Below, piece after piece: positions 1 to 7,405 of a stretch of DNA of 64,000 nucleotides (position 1 is the first letter of the stretch; every line of letters begins with the position of its first letter). The DNA comes from Paenibacillus tritici (lineage in GTDB: Bacteria > Bacillota > Bacilli > Paenibacillales > Paenibacillaceae): assembly GCF_013204885.1 (NCBI RefSeq), contig NZ_JABMKX010000011.1, positions 275,079 to 339,078 on the forward strand, read 5' to 3'. Made by a program: the position numbers and the translations under genes. The notes beneath the pieces are model-generated. The model was not told the origin of the DNA. It made no database searches and was given only the letters and a program-made list of their open reading frames with translations.

Positions 1-1370
1 TCATTCTCCTTCTCCGTGAAGGCCGGACGCGGCTGCATATTGGCCGGATCATAGTTGACGGCTTCTTCATAGGCGTGCTTCAGGTCCTCCGAGAACAGGG
101 ACAGATGGGCGTCGAAGTCAATCCAGGTATAGGTTCCGCTGGTCTGCAGCCCCGTCTGCTTCCGCATCTCAATGACATCGGTGAATTCCGGCTTGAACTT
201 GATCGCGTCGCCTTCCTTCACATACGTCTCGCCTTCCACTCCCCAGCTGCTGAGCGTCCGTCCGTCTTCCGAATAGAAAAAGTCCATGTAACTCATGATG
301 TCTTCGATATTCTTGGAGGTGGAAGCGACCGTCAGCCCGCCCTCCATATAATGGAAGTAAGGATTCAGCTGTTTACCGCCGGGAAGCCCGGCAGGAGGAG
401 CCATGAACTGCATATTGAATTCAGGATTCTCCTTGCGCATCGCATTATTGAAGAAGTCCACCCGGCTGATGTAATCAACTGTCACGAACGACTTGCCGGT
501 GGAGACCATATCCTGCCACTGCTTGGTTTGTAAGGAGAGGAAGTCCGGCGGAATCAGCCCTTCATCATAGAACTGCTTCCATCTGCCGACCATCTCCTTG
601 TAGCTCTCCTCTGTCGGACCATAACGCCATTCCTTTTTGTCAAAATCATAGTAAGCCCCCTCCCCTGTCTCATAGTTAACGGTCATGCTCATATTCATCT
701 CATCGGGGATCTGGCCGTAACGGACCGATAGCGGATAACTGTCCGGGTATTTCGTCTTGAGCGTCTTGAGAGCTGTATGCAGCTCTTCATAGGTGGCCGG
801 AGCCTTGATGCCTTCCTTCTCAAAAACATCCTGGCGGTACATCCAGATCATGCGGTTCGTCTCCCCGAAGCCCTGGTTCGGGAACATATACATTTTGCCG
901 TCGGCTGAGAGCGCCGCCTTCGCCTCATCCGGATATTGCTTCATCCATGCGGTCAAATTCGGCAGCTTGTCCATGTATTCCATCAGATCGACGAGTGCAC
1001 CCTGCTGCCCGAACTTGTTCGATTCCTTGCGGTTGGGCATATACATCAGGTCCGGCAGGACATTGGAGGCCACCGCCAGGTTCAGCGCTTCGGCCAGCTT
1101 CCCGGAAGGCGTCTGCACCTCCAGTGTTACGCCGGTCTTGTCCTTGATCCAGCCCCAGACCGGCCAATCCTTGGAATAGGGGAAAGTGGCGTTGTTGTCC
1201 AGCAGTGCGGTGAAGGTGTGCTCCTGCTTCGCCCCGGCAGTGGCAGCGGCATCTCCGCCGGATGTACCAGTAGCAGCAGGCGGGGTGCTATTGTTGTTGC
1301 CTCCGCTACAGCCCGTCACCAGCATGGCGGCAGTTACGAGAGGCAGCATTACAGACTTCCATTTGTTCAT
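1..1370 (-). CDS. Extracellular carbohydrate-binding lipoprotein of an ABC importer (C-terminus outside window)
   Basis: This is the surface solute-binding protein that delivers a sugar or oligosaccharide to the two permeases encoded just downstream. The reading frame is open from the ATG at 1370 to the window edge (about 456 codons), so the C-terminus is missing. The start has a GGGAGA ribosome site 8-15 bases upstream. The N-terminus MNKWKSVMLPLVTAAMLVTGC is a lipoprotein signal with the lipid Cys at residue 21, followed by a Gly/Asn/Ser/Thr/Ala-rich linker. The mature part has features of the large LplA/YtcQ-type binding proteins, such as KDKTGV early and FPNQGFGETNRMIWMYRQD in the middle. 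The substrate cannot be told from sequence. It forms an apparent operon with the permeases at 1411 and 2296, although it is the last of the three in transcription order. Confidence 0.9.
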   Translation of the reverse strand, partial: MNKWKSVMLPLVTAAMLVTGCSGGNNNSTPPAATGTSGGDAAATAGAKQEHTFTALLDNNATFPYSKDWPVWGWIKDKTGVTLEVQTPSGKLAEALNLAVASNVLPDLMYMPNRKESNKFGQQGALVDLMEYMDKLPNLTAWMKQYPDEAKAALSADGKMYMFPNQGFGETNRMIWMYRQDVFEKEGIKAPATYEELHTALKTLKTKYPDSYPLSVRYGQIPDEMNMSMTVNYETGEGAYYDFDKKEWRYGPTEESYKEMVGRWKQFYDEGLIPPDFLSLQTKQWQDMVSTGKSFVTVDYISRVDFFNNAMRKENPEFNMQFMAPPAGLPGGKQLNPYFHYMEGGLTVASTSKNIEDIMSYMDFFYSEDGRTLSSWGVEGETYVKEGDAIKFKPEFTDVIEMRKQTGLQTSGTYTWIDFDAHLSLFSEDLKHAYEEAVNYDPANMQPRPAFTEKEN

Positions 1371-1410
1371 TCATCATCTCTCCCTTAATTGTAATTATGG
1401 CGCAGGGTGA

Positions 1411-2286
1411 TCAGCCTTTCACCGCACCAATCATGGCGCCTTTGACAAAATACTTCTGAACAAACGGATATACCGTGAGTATCGGCAGCGTAGAGACCAT
1501 AATCGTCGCATATTTGAGCGATTCTTCTACGACCTGATTATCTCCCCCGATCCCGGTCACATCCCCCGAGCTGGCACTTCCCGCCAGCACCAGATTGCGG
1601 AGCAGCACCTGGAGCGGGAACAGATCCGGGGTGCGCAGATACAGCAGCGGGTAGATGAAGTTGTTCCACATGCCCACGGCGTAAAACAAAGCAATCGTGG
1701 CGAAGGAAGCCTTCGACAGCGGAACAATGATCCGCATGAAGATCCCGATATCATTCAATCCGTCGATGCGGCCGGATTCCTCCAGCTCCTTGGGAATGCC
1801 GGAGAAGAAGGTCCGCATCAGAATCAGATTCCAGGTACTGACCGCGCCCGGCAGCACCATGCCCCATACGGTGTCCACCATATCCAGGGAGCGGACAACT
1901 AGGAAGGTCGGGATCATTCCTCCGCTGAAGAACATCGTGATGACGATCAGCAGGGTGAAGGTACCCCGCAGCGCCATATCCCGGCGGGAGAGCGCATAGG
2001 CTCCTGTGGAAGTAACTACCAGCGAGATCAGGGTGCCGAGCACGGTGTAGATCAGCGTGTTTTTATAGGCCGTCCAGATCTTCGGGTCTCCAAGCACCAG
2101 CTCGTACATATTCACATTGAAGCCCTTGGGCCAGAACGAGATGTTGTTCTTGATGACATTGACATCACTACTCAGGGATACCGCAAGCATGTGCAGAAAC
2201 GGATAGAGCGTAATCACTACAACCCCCAGCAGGAAGACCGTGCTGACCACGTTAAACCAGGAAAACTTCGGTGATCTCATCACCAC
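1411..2286 (-). CDS. Carbohydrate ABC transporter permease, LplC/YtcP type
   Basis: One of two integral-membrane subunits of the importer (291 aa). Six hydrophobic helices can be placed: an N-terminal one at about residues 12-34, four in the middle and one near the C-terminus. The cytoplasmic EAA loop that docks the shared ATPase reads EELEESGRIDGLNDIG followed by IVPLSKA, near residues 170-195. The C-terminus QKYFVKGAMIGAVKG is typical of this permease family. The start ATG is 9 bases downstream of the partner permease's stop, which indicates tight coupling. As usual for Paenibacillus/Bacillus oligosaccharide importers, no dedicated ATPase is encoded nearby, so a shared MsmX-like ATPase is inferred. 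Confidence 0.93.
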   Translation of the reverse strand: MVMRSPKFSWFNVVSTVFLLGVVVITLYPFLHMLAVSLSSDVNVIKNNISFWPKGFNVNMYELVLGDPKIWTAYKNTLIYTVLGTLISLVVTSTGAYALSRRDMALRGTFTLLIVITMFFSGGMIPTFLVVRSLDMVDTVWGMVLPGAVSTWNLILMRTFFSGIPKELEESGRIDGLNDIGIFMRIIVPLSKASFATIALFYAVGMWNNFIYPLLYLRTPDLFPLQVLLRNLVLAGSASSGDVTGIGGDNQVVEESLKYATIMVSTLPILTVYPFVQKYFVKGAMIGAVKG

Positions 2287-2295
2287 ACCTCTTTT

Positions 2296-3264
2296 CTACC
2301 ATAGACTTGTCTCGCTGACACGGCGGCTGATGTAATTGGCACTATAGATGAAGATCAGGCTGATAATGCCCATGAACAGGTCAATGGAGGCACCATAGCT
2401 GAAATTCCCCTGCTCCATCCCGACCCGGTAGACATAGGTACTGATGATATCTGCCGTATCGTAGATCGCCGGATTCTGCATGAGGAAGACCTTCTCGAAG
2501 CCGATCTCCAGTACCTTGCCGATATTCAGAATCAGGGTGATGACAATCGCCGGTGAGATGCCGGGCAGCGTGACATGCCATATTTTGCGCATCCGGCTGG
2601 CCCCGTCCATATCTGCCGCCTCATAGAGCTGCGGATCAATCGCCGTCAGAGCGGCCAGATAGATGATGGTCTCCCAGCCGATATGCTGCCAGATCTCCGA
2701 CAGGACATAGATCCCCCGGAATAACCCGGGCTCATTCATGAAGTTAATCGGTCCAATCCCAAACGTGCCCAGCAGATTGTTAATCAGGCCTCCGGTGGGC
2801 GACAGGAACATAATGACCATGCTCGCCACAATGACATTGGAGATGAAATGCGGCAGATAGCTGACGGTCTGTACGAACTTTTTGAATGTTGCCTTGCGCA
2901 CCTCGTTCAGCAGAATAGCCAGGATGATGGGAGCCGGGAACCCGAATACAAGCTTGTACAGGCCCAGCAGTAAGGTGTTCTTCATCAGCGGCCAAAAGTC
3001 GGGATTCTCCACAAACATCCGGTAGTATTTGAGCCCCACCCAGTCGCTGGCCCAGATCCCTTTGAACAGATTATAATCCTTAAATGTAATGACGAGGCCA
3101 AACATCGGCGCATACCGGAAAATCAGATAATACAGCAGGCACGGCAGGAACAGCAGCCATAGTGCTTTGTTATGGTGCCAGGTCCGCAGCAGCCGCCCCT
3201 GCCGCCGGTAGGGATTCTTCAGTTCCTTTCGCAAGTTGTCTTGTACTGCACTCGGTTGAGCCAT
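2296..3264 (-). CDS. Carbohydrate ABC transporter permease, LplB/YtcO type
   Basis: Partner permease of the importer. The reading frame extends to 3279, but the ATG at 3264 (MAQPSAVQDN) has GAGGGG about 7 bases upstream and is the better start; the ATG at 3270 is too close to that site. A basic cytoplasmic N-terminus precedes the first helix (ALWLLFLPCLLYYLIFRYAP). The EAA loop reads YEAADMDGASRMRKIWHVTLPG, near residue 215-240. The C-terminus ANYISRRVSETSLW is characteristic of the family. It is the first gene of the minus-strand operon, divergent from the AraC-type regulator gene at 3529, and a cre-like site lies about 100 bases upstream. Confidence 0.92.
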   Translation of the reverse strand: MAQPSAVQDNLRKELKNPYRRQGRLLRTWHHNKALWLLFLPCLLYYLIFRYAPMFGLVITFKDYNLFKGIWASDWVGLKYYRMFVENPDFWPLMKNTLLLGLYKLVFGFPAPIILAILLNEVRKATFKKFVQTVSYLPHFISNVIVASMVIMFLSPTGGLINNLLGTFGIGPINFMNEPGLFRGIYVLSEIWQHIGWETIIYLAALTAIDPQLYEAADMDGASRMRKIWHVTLPGISPAIVITLILNIGKVLEIGFEKVFLMQNPAIYDTADIISTYVYRVGMEQGNFSYGASIDLFMGIISLIFIYSANYISRRVSETSLW

Positions 3265-3366
3265 AGGCATTCCCCTCACGTTCTTAATGATGGCAGCTCA
3301 CTTGGATGTCAGCTTACTTCCCCGGTGATTCCCGGGTTTGTCTCCGAAGTATAGCCGCAATGGTTT

Positions 3367-3380
3367 GGTAAGCGCTATCA
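3367..3380 (-). promoter_or_regulatory. Putative cre (CcpA) site upstream of the sugar importer operon
   Basis: GGTAAGCGCTATCA matches 13 of 14 positions of the catabolite-responsive element consensus TGWAARCGYTWNCW. It lies between the divergent permease and AraC regulator genes, so it could mediate glucose repression of either. A TATACT hexamer (minus strand, about 3345-3350) is a possible -10 element for the importer operon. CcpA control is inferred from the match and the sugar context. Confidence 0.5.
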
Positions 3381-3528
3381 GCATGTTATATAACTTTTCG
3401 CCTTATCTGCATATTTCCCGATACCTGCGTATAAATCGTTAAAAGTGCATATTGTGCGTGTCAGCTTTATGCCGCTATGATAGGATAAAACTATGTATAA
3501 AGCGGCTGCACCAGAAGGGGGACTACCT

Positions 3529-5820
3529 ATGAAGAGACTGCTGACCAGCCAATTTGCCCTTAGCGGCTTGTTCGTCAAGCTCATGCTCAGCTTCCTGAGC
3601 ATCATCCTGCTGCTGGCTTCCTTCAATCTGTTCTCACATCTATATCTTAGCGGCAAGGTGTATCAGGAGGTCGTCCGGCAGAATGAGCAGGCGCTCAAGC
3701 AGACGGTGGAGGGGTATGAGAATCACTTCCGGCTGACCCAGAATATGATTCTGGCGCTCACCCAGTCGGATACGTGGACCGCCAATCTGGGCATTCTCAG
3801 CCATCTGAACGAGAACCGGCGTTACGATGTGGTGAACGAGGTGAAGTCGGATCTGATGACGCTGTACGGCAATCCTTTTTTGCATATTGAGAATTTCATT
3901 CTGTATTTCAAGACGGAGGATTATGTGCTCGAAAAAGAAGGGCTTAGCAGCACCAGCGACATGTTCGGCAAATATTATTCCAGTCAGGAATATACGGCGG
4001 ACTTCTGGCGCGGCCAGACCATGGACAACCAGTATCTGAAGGTCATGCCTGCCGCCTCCTTCACAGAGACAACGATGAGCTCCACGCGCCCGCTCGGACG
4101 GCTGATGCCGGTGCTGATCAAAGCGATTCCTTACGAAGAGGTATACGGCCTGGTGATGCTGAATCCGCAGCGGCTGGAGAAGGCTTACGGGGATGCCGGC
4201 AAGAATCCCTTCTATATAATGGATGCGCAGAACCGTCTGCTCTTCTCCACAGCGGAGACAGAATTGCCGGCTCTGAAGTATGCGGGCAATACAAGTGCCC
4301 ATGAGCGGATCGGGGATCAGTATTATTTCTATGAAAAAGGGGCGCAGACCGGCTTCACCTATGTCAGGGTGACCGAAGTTGCCGCCATCGCAACCGGGCT
4401 GCGCGGCATGAGGCTGCTGCTGGCCGCCCTGCTCACTGCGGCGGTGCTGGTCAGCCTGCTATTCTCCTTCTTGTTCAGCTTCCGGCTGAACCAGCCGCTT
4501 CAGCGCCTGGTCGCCGCGCTTGACCGCACAGCAGGCAGCGGCCCCGGCAAGCGGAGCAGCGTGAAGGAATTCGCCATTATCGGCGACCGGCTGAGCTCCA
4601 TCCTGGAGAACAATCAATTCATCCAGAACGATCTGGATCACAAGAATTCGCTGGTCCGCCAGTATGCGTATACCTATAAAGTTAAGAACATTCCGCTGAA
4701 CGCTAAGCTCGGTGATCTGGAGGAGGCGCTGCATTCGGAACAGCCTTACGCGTCCATCCTGTTCAAGCTTAGCTTCACCAGCTTGCCGGAGGAGCCCGAG
4801 AAGCATACGCTGGCCTTGTGGCAGCTGATTCAGCGTCTGTTCACCGGAGGTGAAGGCGAGAATGTCGTCCTTCAGCCGGAGCAGGACCTGTTGCTCTTGC
4901 TGCTCTTCAATCCGGGTCCGCAGAGCGGAATTCTTCAGGTGCTGGGCACCTTGCAGGAGCTGCTGGCCGAGGAGCCTTCCCTCTACCTCACCATTGCAGT
5001 CAGTCCGGTATACTCCGGGGAAACCCCGTTTACCGATGCTTACCATAACCTGACGGTACTGCTGAAGGAACGCAGATTAAATCGGGAGACCCAGATTATT
5101 GTGGAGCCGCGGGCCTCGTCAGCCAAAGCGTTCCACATGAAGGTAACGTACGGGGATGAGCTGCATAACCTGCTGCAATCCGGCAGCGAAGACGCAGTCT
5201 TCGGCTGGGTGGAGCGTCAGCTGGAGCAGCTTCGGAATAAGGATGCCACCGCTGAGGATTTCCGGACATTTGCCCGCGGGGTTGTAGAGCAGACAGGCAA
5301 AACGGTCATGAAGCAGAATCTGCCGGAGCTTGAAGCGGGGCTTCTCTCTGCGCTGTCCGGTGAGCCGTTCGCCGCCTTCTATTCCACCGTTCAATACCGC
5401 GAATGGCTGAGCGGGCTGCTCACTCCTGTGCTTGCGGCCATCCGAAATGGCTCGGAGATTCGTGATCCGGTCATCAGCTTCGTACTAGAGTATCTGGACA
5501 AGCATTACGGGGAGGATATTAATCTGAGCATTGTAGCCGACAAGCTGAATCTAACCTCGGGGTATTTGTCGAGCATCTTCAAAGAGAAAACCGGGATCAA
5601 CTTCAGCGAATATCTGAACACGCTGCGGATCGAGCGGGCCAAGGAGCTGCTGCTGAATATCGACCTGCGGATTCAGGATATTGCGCTTCAGGTCGGCTAC
5701 CAGAATGTGAATTCGTTCATCCGCACGTTCAAGCGCAGCTCCGGCTTAACGCCGGGTGAATACCGCAAGCGGTACGATCAAAAGCATTCAACAAATACGG
5801 GCACGTACGACCACGAATAG
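3529..5820 (+). CDS. Membrane-anchored AraC-family transcriptional regulator with extracytoplasmic sensor domain
   Basis: A one-component sensor-regulator of about 763 aa, probably controlling the divergent sugar importer. The ATG at 3529 (MKRLLTSQ) has GGGGG seven bases upstream; the in-frame ATG at 3493 lacks a good ribosome site. Order: first transmembrane helix about residues 15-38, an extracytoplasmic region of about 240 residues, a second helix (LLLAALLTAAVLVSLLFSFL) near residue 280-300, a HAMP-like linker (LNQPLQRLVAALDRT), a long cytoplasmic region, and two AraC helix-turn-helix units at the C-terminus (LSIVADKLNLTSGYLSSIFK and IQDIALQVGYQNVNSFIRTF). This layout is common next to Paenibacillus LplA/B/C importers. 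No kinase or receiver residues are present, so signalling is presumably direct through the membrane. Confidence 0.88.
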   Translation: MKRLLTSQFALSGLFVKLMLSFLSIILLLASFNLFSHLYLSGKVYQEVVRQNEQALKQTVEGYENHFRLTQNMILALTQSDTWTANLGILSHLNENRRYDVVNEVKSDLMTLYGNPFLHIENFILYFKTEDYVLEKEGLSSTSDMFGKYYSSQEYTADFWRGQTMDNQYLKVMPAASFTETTMSSTRPLGRLMPVLIKAIPYEEVYGLVMLNPQRLEKAYGDAGKNPFYIMDAQNRLLFSTAETELPALKYAGNTSAHERIGDQYYFYEKGAQTGFTYVRVTEVAAIATGLRGMRLLLAALLTAAVLVSLLFSFLFSFRLNQPLQRLVAALDRTAGSGPGKRSSVKEFAIIGDRLSSILENNQFIQNDLDHKNSLVRQYAYTYKVKNIPLNAKLGDLEEALHSEQPYASILFKLSFTSLPEEPEKHTLALWQLIQRLFTGGEGENVVLQPEQDLLLLLLFNPGPQSGILQVLGTLQELLAEEPSLYLTIAVSPVYSGETPFTDAYHNLTVLLKERRLNRETQIIVEPRASSAKAFHMKVTYGDELHNLLQSGSEDAVFGWVERQLEQLRNKDATAEDFRTFARGVVEQTGKTVMKQNLPELEAGLLSALSGEPFAAFYSTVQYREWLSGLLTPVLAAIRNGSEIRDPVISFVLEYLDKHYGEDINLSIVADKLNLTSGYLSSIFKEKTGINFSEYLNTLRIERAKELLLNIDLRIQDIALQVGYQNVNSFIRTFKRSSGLTPGEYRKRYDQKHSTNTGTYDHE

Positions 5821-5867
5821 AAGTACGGCAGCAACCATTCGCTAAATAAAGGCACATATGCGAAAAA

Positions 5868-5892
5868 AGAGGACGGCAAACGCCTGTCCTCT
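5868..5892 (-). terminator. Rho-independent terminator of the copper operon
   Basis: The inverted repeat AGAGGAC...GTCCTCT (5868-5874 and 5886-5892), with an inner GGC/GCC pair, is followed on the minus strand by six T residues. It sits about 30 bases past the stop of the 5921-6538 gene and ends that transcription unit. Confidence 0.75.
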
Positions 5893-5920
5893 ATGTTCCT
5901 GTTAGCCCTGGTTGAAACCA

Positions 5921-6538
5921 TTAGGATACGGTTTCCCGGAGTGCTTCCACCGTTATGCGTTCAATGAATTTGCTGTATTTCTCTTTCTTTTTCCCATGCT
6001 CCTGAAAGATTGAAATCAATCCGGTAACGATTGGAATTAGCCGTTCTTCTTTGACCCCGGATATAAAGAGCCGGGCAAGTTTCGCTTTCAAGCCTTTAGC
6101 TTCTCCTCCGATATAGATATCAAATGTATCTCTCATCTTCACAACAGCAATATCTTTTAGCAAAGGTTCACTGGTCCCTAACGCGCATCCGGCGTATCCG
6201 ATCTTTAAGGGACTTGGGACCTCATGACCGGCAATCATCTCATCCAGCGCCTTGGCTACATCCAATCCGGCATCCTCGGCACCTTTGCAGAAATTGCAGG
6301 CGATCAAGCTTTTGGTGAAATAACCGGAAGGATGGATCTGCAAACCGGATTTTTGGAGTTCATCCTGTACCTCTTCCAGCCGGTCCTCCTCCATCGCAAC
6401 ATACAACTGCTTAAATGTGGTCAATTCAATTTTAGCATTGTCACCAACAATGCGGCCCAGAATTGCCAACTGTTCCGGTTTAAATACCGTACCGCCAACT
6501 TCAAAGCCGGGGGTGACGGCAAACTTCTTTACGGCCAC
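5921..6538 (-). CDS. Small nitrite/sulfite-reductase-like protein with incomplete iron-sulfur/siroheme ligand set
   Basis: A 205-aa soluble protein resembling one half-repeat of nitrite/sulfite reductases. An N-terminal ferredoxin-like half domain (FEVGGTVFKPEQLAILGRIV, about residues 10-70) is followed by a cofactor-type region with CNFC (about residues 81-84) and YAGCALGTSEPLL (about 115-127). The siroheme/4Fe-4S enzymes normally carry C-x5-C and C-x3-C. Here the first pair is C-x2-C and the fourth Cys position is Thr, so a normal siroheme centre is unlikely. It is the last gene of the csoR-copZ-copA unit, 32 bases after the YtkA-like gene. Its role there is unknown; a redox or metal-binding role is only a guess. 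Confidence 0.7.
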   Translation of the reverse strand: MAVKKFAVTPGFEVGGTVFKPEQLAILGRIVGDNAKIELTTFKQLYVAMEEDRLEEVQDELQKSGLQIHPSGYFTKSLIACNFCKGAEDAGLDVAKALDEMIAGHEVPSPLKIGYAGCALGTSEPLLKDIAVVKMRDTFDIYIGGEAKGLKAKLARLFISGVKEERLIPIVTGLISIFQEHGKKKEKYSKFIERITVEALRETVS

Positions 6539-6570
6539 TCTTAGCTCACTCTCCCTATGATTAGGCTGTA

Positions 6571-7377
6571 TTAAAGAACATTTATGACAAAAGGCACCGT
6601 AAACACCTGGTCGTTATGCTTGAATTGTCCCCATATTTTATAGAGGCCGCTCTTCGGAAATGTCGTCATAAACTGGGCATCCGGTCCTGAAGCTGTCTCT
6701 TCCATCGGATGCACATGCAGATACTCTTCTGTACTCTCCGTCAAGATCACAACATGCCCAACAGCTCCCAGATAGGGTTGAAGGTTTGTAATGGGCGTCT
6801 TCGTTTTTTCTTGTTTAAAGGTATAGGTAAGCATCAATTCTTTGTTTGCCGCTAATGAATCAAACTGCAGGGTTACCAGTTTCCCGTCTACGGCTTTGGT
6901 AAGCTCCTTCTCGGGCTGGACCGGTTGTGCTGTTGCAGTGTCTCCTTCGACATGCACCCACTCCATTTTACTCATCGCGCTGCCGCCAGTTGGAATAAAA
7001 TCGGCAATCAGCTTGTAATCCCCGCCAGCTGGAAACTGAGTCTTAATTTCAAATAGTCCGTTTCCTTTAAATGCCGGGTGTATGTGATTAAAATACGATA
7101 AATCTTTGCTGACTATCATCATGTGCAGCTTCTTTTCATGGCTGATATCGAAATTATCAAGCGGTTTTCCATCATTTCGAACTTCCAGATGAATGATCGT
7201 ATCCTGCTTAGCCTGCGCCTTTTGACCGCCTGCAAGCGTCCATACCGCCTTCACCTTATCGGCTTTAATGATATCCTTGCCTTCCTTACCATGACCTCCA
7301 TGACCTCTATGTTCGTGACCTGCCGGCTCCTTCGCTTTGTGATCTGTTTGATGTCCTCCGTGATTTTTATCCATCAT
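6571..7377 (-). CDS. Histidine-rich YtkA-like protein of the copper operon
   Basis: A 268-aa protein starting with a His/Gly/Lys-rich stretch (HGGHQTDHKAKEPAGHEHRG and more, residues 6-35) that looks like a metal-binding tail. Two beta-rich segments follow (about residues 45-150 and 165-268), which resemble YtkA/FixH-like domains with His/Met motifs such as HMMIV, YFNHIHPAF and YLHVHPMEE. No signal peptide or membrane helix is visible, so it should be cytosolic unless exported another way. The ATG at 7377 has AAAGGGG upstream. It lies between copA and the nitrite-reductase-like gene, which suggests copper binding or buffering, but no function is proven. Confidence 0.7.
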   Translation of the reverse strand: MMDKNHGGHQTDHKAKEPAGHEHRGHGGHGKEGKDIIKADKVKAVWTLAGGQKAQAKQDTIIHLEVRNDGKPLDNFDISHEKKLHMMIVSKDLSYFNHIHPAFKGNGLFEIKTQFPAGGDYKLIADFIPTGGSAMSKMEWVHVEGDTATAQPVQPEKELTKAVDGKLVTLQFDSLAANKELMLTYTFKQEKTKTPITNLQPYLGAVGHVVILTESTEEYLHVHPMEETASGPDAQFMTTFPKSGLYKIWGQFKHNDQVFTVPFVINVL

Positions 7378-7405
7378 GTTTGATCCCCTTTCTTTGATTC
7401 GCTCG

